5,984 nt of DNA from JAFLCA01 sp041907145 (lineage in GTDB: Bacteria; Bdellovibrionota_C; UBA2361; JAFLCA01). This document shows positions 4,397-5,984 of the stretch, one piece after another. The stretch covers positions 1 through 5,984 of the forward strand of contig JAYRHW010000210.1 in assembly GCA_041907145.1 (NCBI GenBank). Reading direction: 5' to 3'. Position 1 is the first letter of the stretch; the number at the start of each line of letters is the position of its first letter. The translations under genes were made by a program, and so were the position numbers. The notes beneath the pieces are model-generated. The model saw only the letters and a program-made list of their open reading frames with translations, did not search any database and had not been told where the DNA came from.

Positions 4397-5984
4397 CTAA
4401 GCGAAGATATCTCCGCTGCTAAGCAGTTTTGCTTGAATTGTATCGAGGGCTGCATGCCACTTGGCGTACTGCTCATCATCTGGCGAAGGATCAAAATCCT
4501 TGGCGGTGTTAAGCTTTTGCCGAGCGTCGTCAATCGCAGTACTAAGATCGGCCTCGTTAGTGACTCTGCCTTCCTTGAAGTCGATAGCGCTGTCTGCAAC
4601 TTGGCTTAAAGCTATCGAAATCTCTTCGCCGTATACAGATTTTGGAGCTGATGGCATCTTGTCATCGAGATCCAGTAATATACTCTTAAACTTGTCTCGA
4701 TTAGCCGCTTCAGTTAGTCGTGCGGTTTCAAGTTCTAAAGCTCTAGCAGCTTCTGCCTGAGCCTGCTGCACGGCCGCCCGATCGGCGCCGTCATTTGCTA
4801 ATGCGCTGTCATCGAGGGTTGGAGAAGGTTCCACTTCAGTGGCAGGCGTGTCAGAGTGAGGCAGGGAAAATCCACCTGCGGCTGCTTGTTGAGCACGAGC
4901 TTGCGCTGCGGCCTGCGCTGCTGCGGCTTCAGCTTTTGCTGTAGCCTCCTTCTCAACGTTGCGAGCAGCAAATTCGGTCATAATTGCTTCAACGTACTTA
5001 CGGGTTTGCTCGGCAACATTGGGATTGTCCTTAATGGCGATTTGATGCCCAGACGAGATTCCAGCATCGTGCAAAGCATCAGAACTTACTCCATCAAATC
5101 GATAATCTATGGAGATAATTTCATTTTGCCGCCTTGAGGCGGGGTTTACCTTCGTTATCAGAATCTCAAGCTTGGTGTCCGGAGCAGCGCCAATGACTTC
5201 GAATCGACGACCGTTTCTACGGGCGTTGTTCAGTTCAGCGACGGAGAAAGAACTGATGCCCTCGCGTTGTTGGGCCATGACCTGGTCGACAGCGAAGTTT
5301 ACAGCGCCGAAAGGATCGACGTTGACGTCAGGGCCTTGTTGAGTCCCTGTAGCTTGCTGCTGTGCGGCAGGATCTGCAGCAGGAGCGCTGCCAGTGGCTT
5401 GGCTTTGAGGGCGAGGGCCGTTGCCAGCACTTGGATCTGGTTGTGGACCGGAGTTTGCGCTTGGAGGCCGAGTCCAATTTGGCCCGCTTGGCCTGGTGCT
5501 TCCTCGCGGAGGAGGAGGAGGGCCACTTGGATCATTCGGATCAACCTGCCTACCTGCTGTTGCTCCATTCAAGTCACTTCCGTAGGCTTGATGATCGAAT
5601 TCTCGCACGATCGCCATTACGGCAGCATAGGCCTTGTCACCTTTGAGGATGACATCGGTATCTGGCTGGAGCCCTAAACGTTGAGCAAGTTTTGCAAAGT
5701 TCAGAGCGCGACGATCATTCGGATCTACGATGTGATTGCCATTTCCATCTAGGGAAGTAGCAAAATATCTGAATTTAAATACATGCTTGGTGTTGTCAGT
5801 CGGATCGCCAGTTGCGACGATATCAATACGTGCGCGAACATCCACTCCGAGCTCGGTTCTAGCATCGAGGTTGAGCGAATATGTTCCAGCGGTATTGTCC
5901 CTGTTGACCCGCGCATTGCTAAAATGCGGATTTTTATCCAATGCGTCAAAGAGGGCCTTATCGGTGGTGAGGTTAGGCGGAATC
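4397..5984 (-). CDS. Large two-repeat alpha/beta protein with Pro-rich linker and coiled coil; 5' end outside window
   Basis: The minus-strand frame enters at the right edge without a stop and ends at TAG 4397-4399, giving 528 visible codons. The TTG at 5941 is internal: the reading continues upstream as TTDKALFDALDKNPHF, so the true start lies outside. In visible numbering, residues 8-134 form an alpha/beta domain (VRARIDIVATG, HVFKFRYFA, DTDVILKGDKAYAAVMAIVREF). Residues 135-222 are a Pro/Gln/Ala/Gly-rich linker with a five-proline run. Residues 223-342 repeat the same pattern (KLEILITKV, IISIDYRF, GHQIAIKDN, KYVEAIMTEF). Residues 343-430 are Ala/Gln/Glu-rich and probably partly coiled coil, with a low-complexity break. 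Residues 431-528 are a charged helical tail ending SSGDIFA. I see no membrane segment or catalytic motif, and I do not recognise the family. A scaffold or surface/envelope-associated role is a guess; any targeting signal would be in the missing N-terminus. The 3' end converges on the Cys-rich gene. Confidence 0.85.
   Translation of the reverse strand, partial: IPPNLTTDKALFDALDKNPHFSNARVNRDNTAGTYSLNLDARTELGVDVRARIDIVATGDPTDNTKHVFKFRYFATSLDGNGNHIVDPNDRRALNFAKLAQRLGLQPDTDVILKGDKAYAAVMAIVREFDHQAYGSDLNGATAGRQVDPNDPSGPPPPPRGSTRPSGPNWTRPPSANSGPQPDPSAGNGPRPQSQATGSAPAADPAAQQQATGTQQGPDVNVDPFGAVNFAVDQVMAQQREGISSFSVAELNNARRNGRRFEVIGAAPDTKLEILITKVNPASRRQNEIISIDYRFDGVSSDALHDAGISSGHQIAIKDNPNVAEQTRKYVEAIMTEFAARNVEKEATAKAEAAAAQAAAQARAQQAAAGGFSLPHSDTPATEVEPSPTLDDSALANDGADRAAVQQAQAEAARALELETARLTEAANRDKFKSILLDLDDKMPSAPKSVYGEEISIALSQVADSAIDFKEGRVTNEADLSTAIDDARQKLNTAKDFDPSPDDEQYAKWHAALDTIQAKLLSSGDIFA

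Noticed and set aside
5267..5677. A 136-codon plus-strand frame opposite the Pro-rich linker
   Set aside because: It arises from the biased composition of the linker on the other strand, and no start signal is visible.
1..5984. CRISPR array, insertion sequence, tRNA or attachment site
   Set aside because: No regularly spaced repeats, transposase or integrase frames, terminal inverted repeats or tRNA-like folds were seen on either strand.

Overview
The window is bacterial DNA with roughly balanced base composition. It holds five protein genes on alternating strands: minus, plus, minus, plus, minus. No two neighbours are co-directional, so nothing here forms an operon. The two outermost genes run off the window edges. 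Two features look bacterial but non-model. One is a membrane-anchored relative of the SRP receptor FtsY. The other is an RNase II/R-type exonuclease of the roughly 690-residue class with a winged-helix-like N-terminal region, as in cyanobacterial/plastid-type RNase II. The secretion signal on the small Cys-rich protein fits an organism with an oxidising extracytoplasmic space. The sequence alone does not fix the taxon; a deltaproteobacterial-type or cyanobacteria-related lineage is only a guess.

Layout. Positions 1-1277 (minus, 3' end missing) encode a transmembrane and coiled-coil N-terminus followed by an FtsY-like NG region in which the GTPase motifs are gone. Positions 1278-1652 are a 375-bp divergent intergenic region with short repeats, a hairpin and an orphan Shine-Dalgarno-like site. 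Positions 1653-1841 (plus) encode a 62-residue acidic helical protein of unknown function. Its stop codon abuts, with no gap, the stop codon of the RNB-domain exoribonuclease at 1842-3920 (minus). A 117-bp divergent promoter region follows. Positions 4038-4370 (plus) encode a 110-residue secreted protein with eight cysteines in the mature part and an EF-hand-like acidic loop. After a 26-bp convergent junction, 4397-5984 (minus, 5' end missing) encodes a large protein with two diverged copies of an alpha/beta domain, a Pro-rich linker, an Ala-rich coiled coil and a helical tail.

How the genes relate. Nothing in the arrangement links them into one pathway. The RNase is an RNA-turnover enzyme with intact active-site residues. 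The FtsY-like protein is the most unusual element: it is recognisable by its order of conserved segments, yet it lacks the P-loop Lys/Thr, the DTFRAAA box and the DTAGR box. That suggests a pseudo-GTPase derived from the SRP receptor. The window may simply be a stretch of individually regulated accessory and housekeeping genes.
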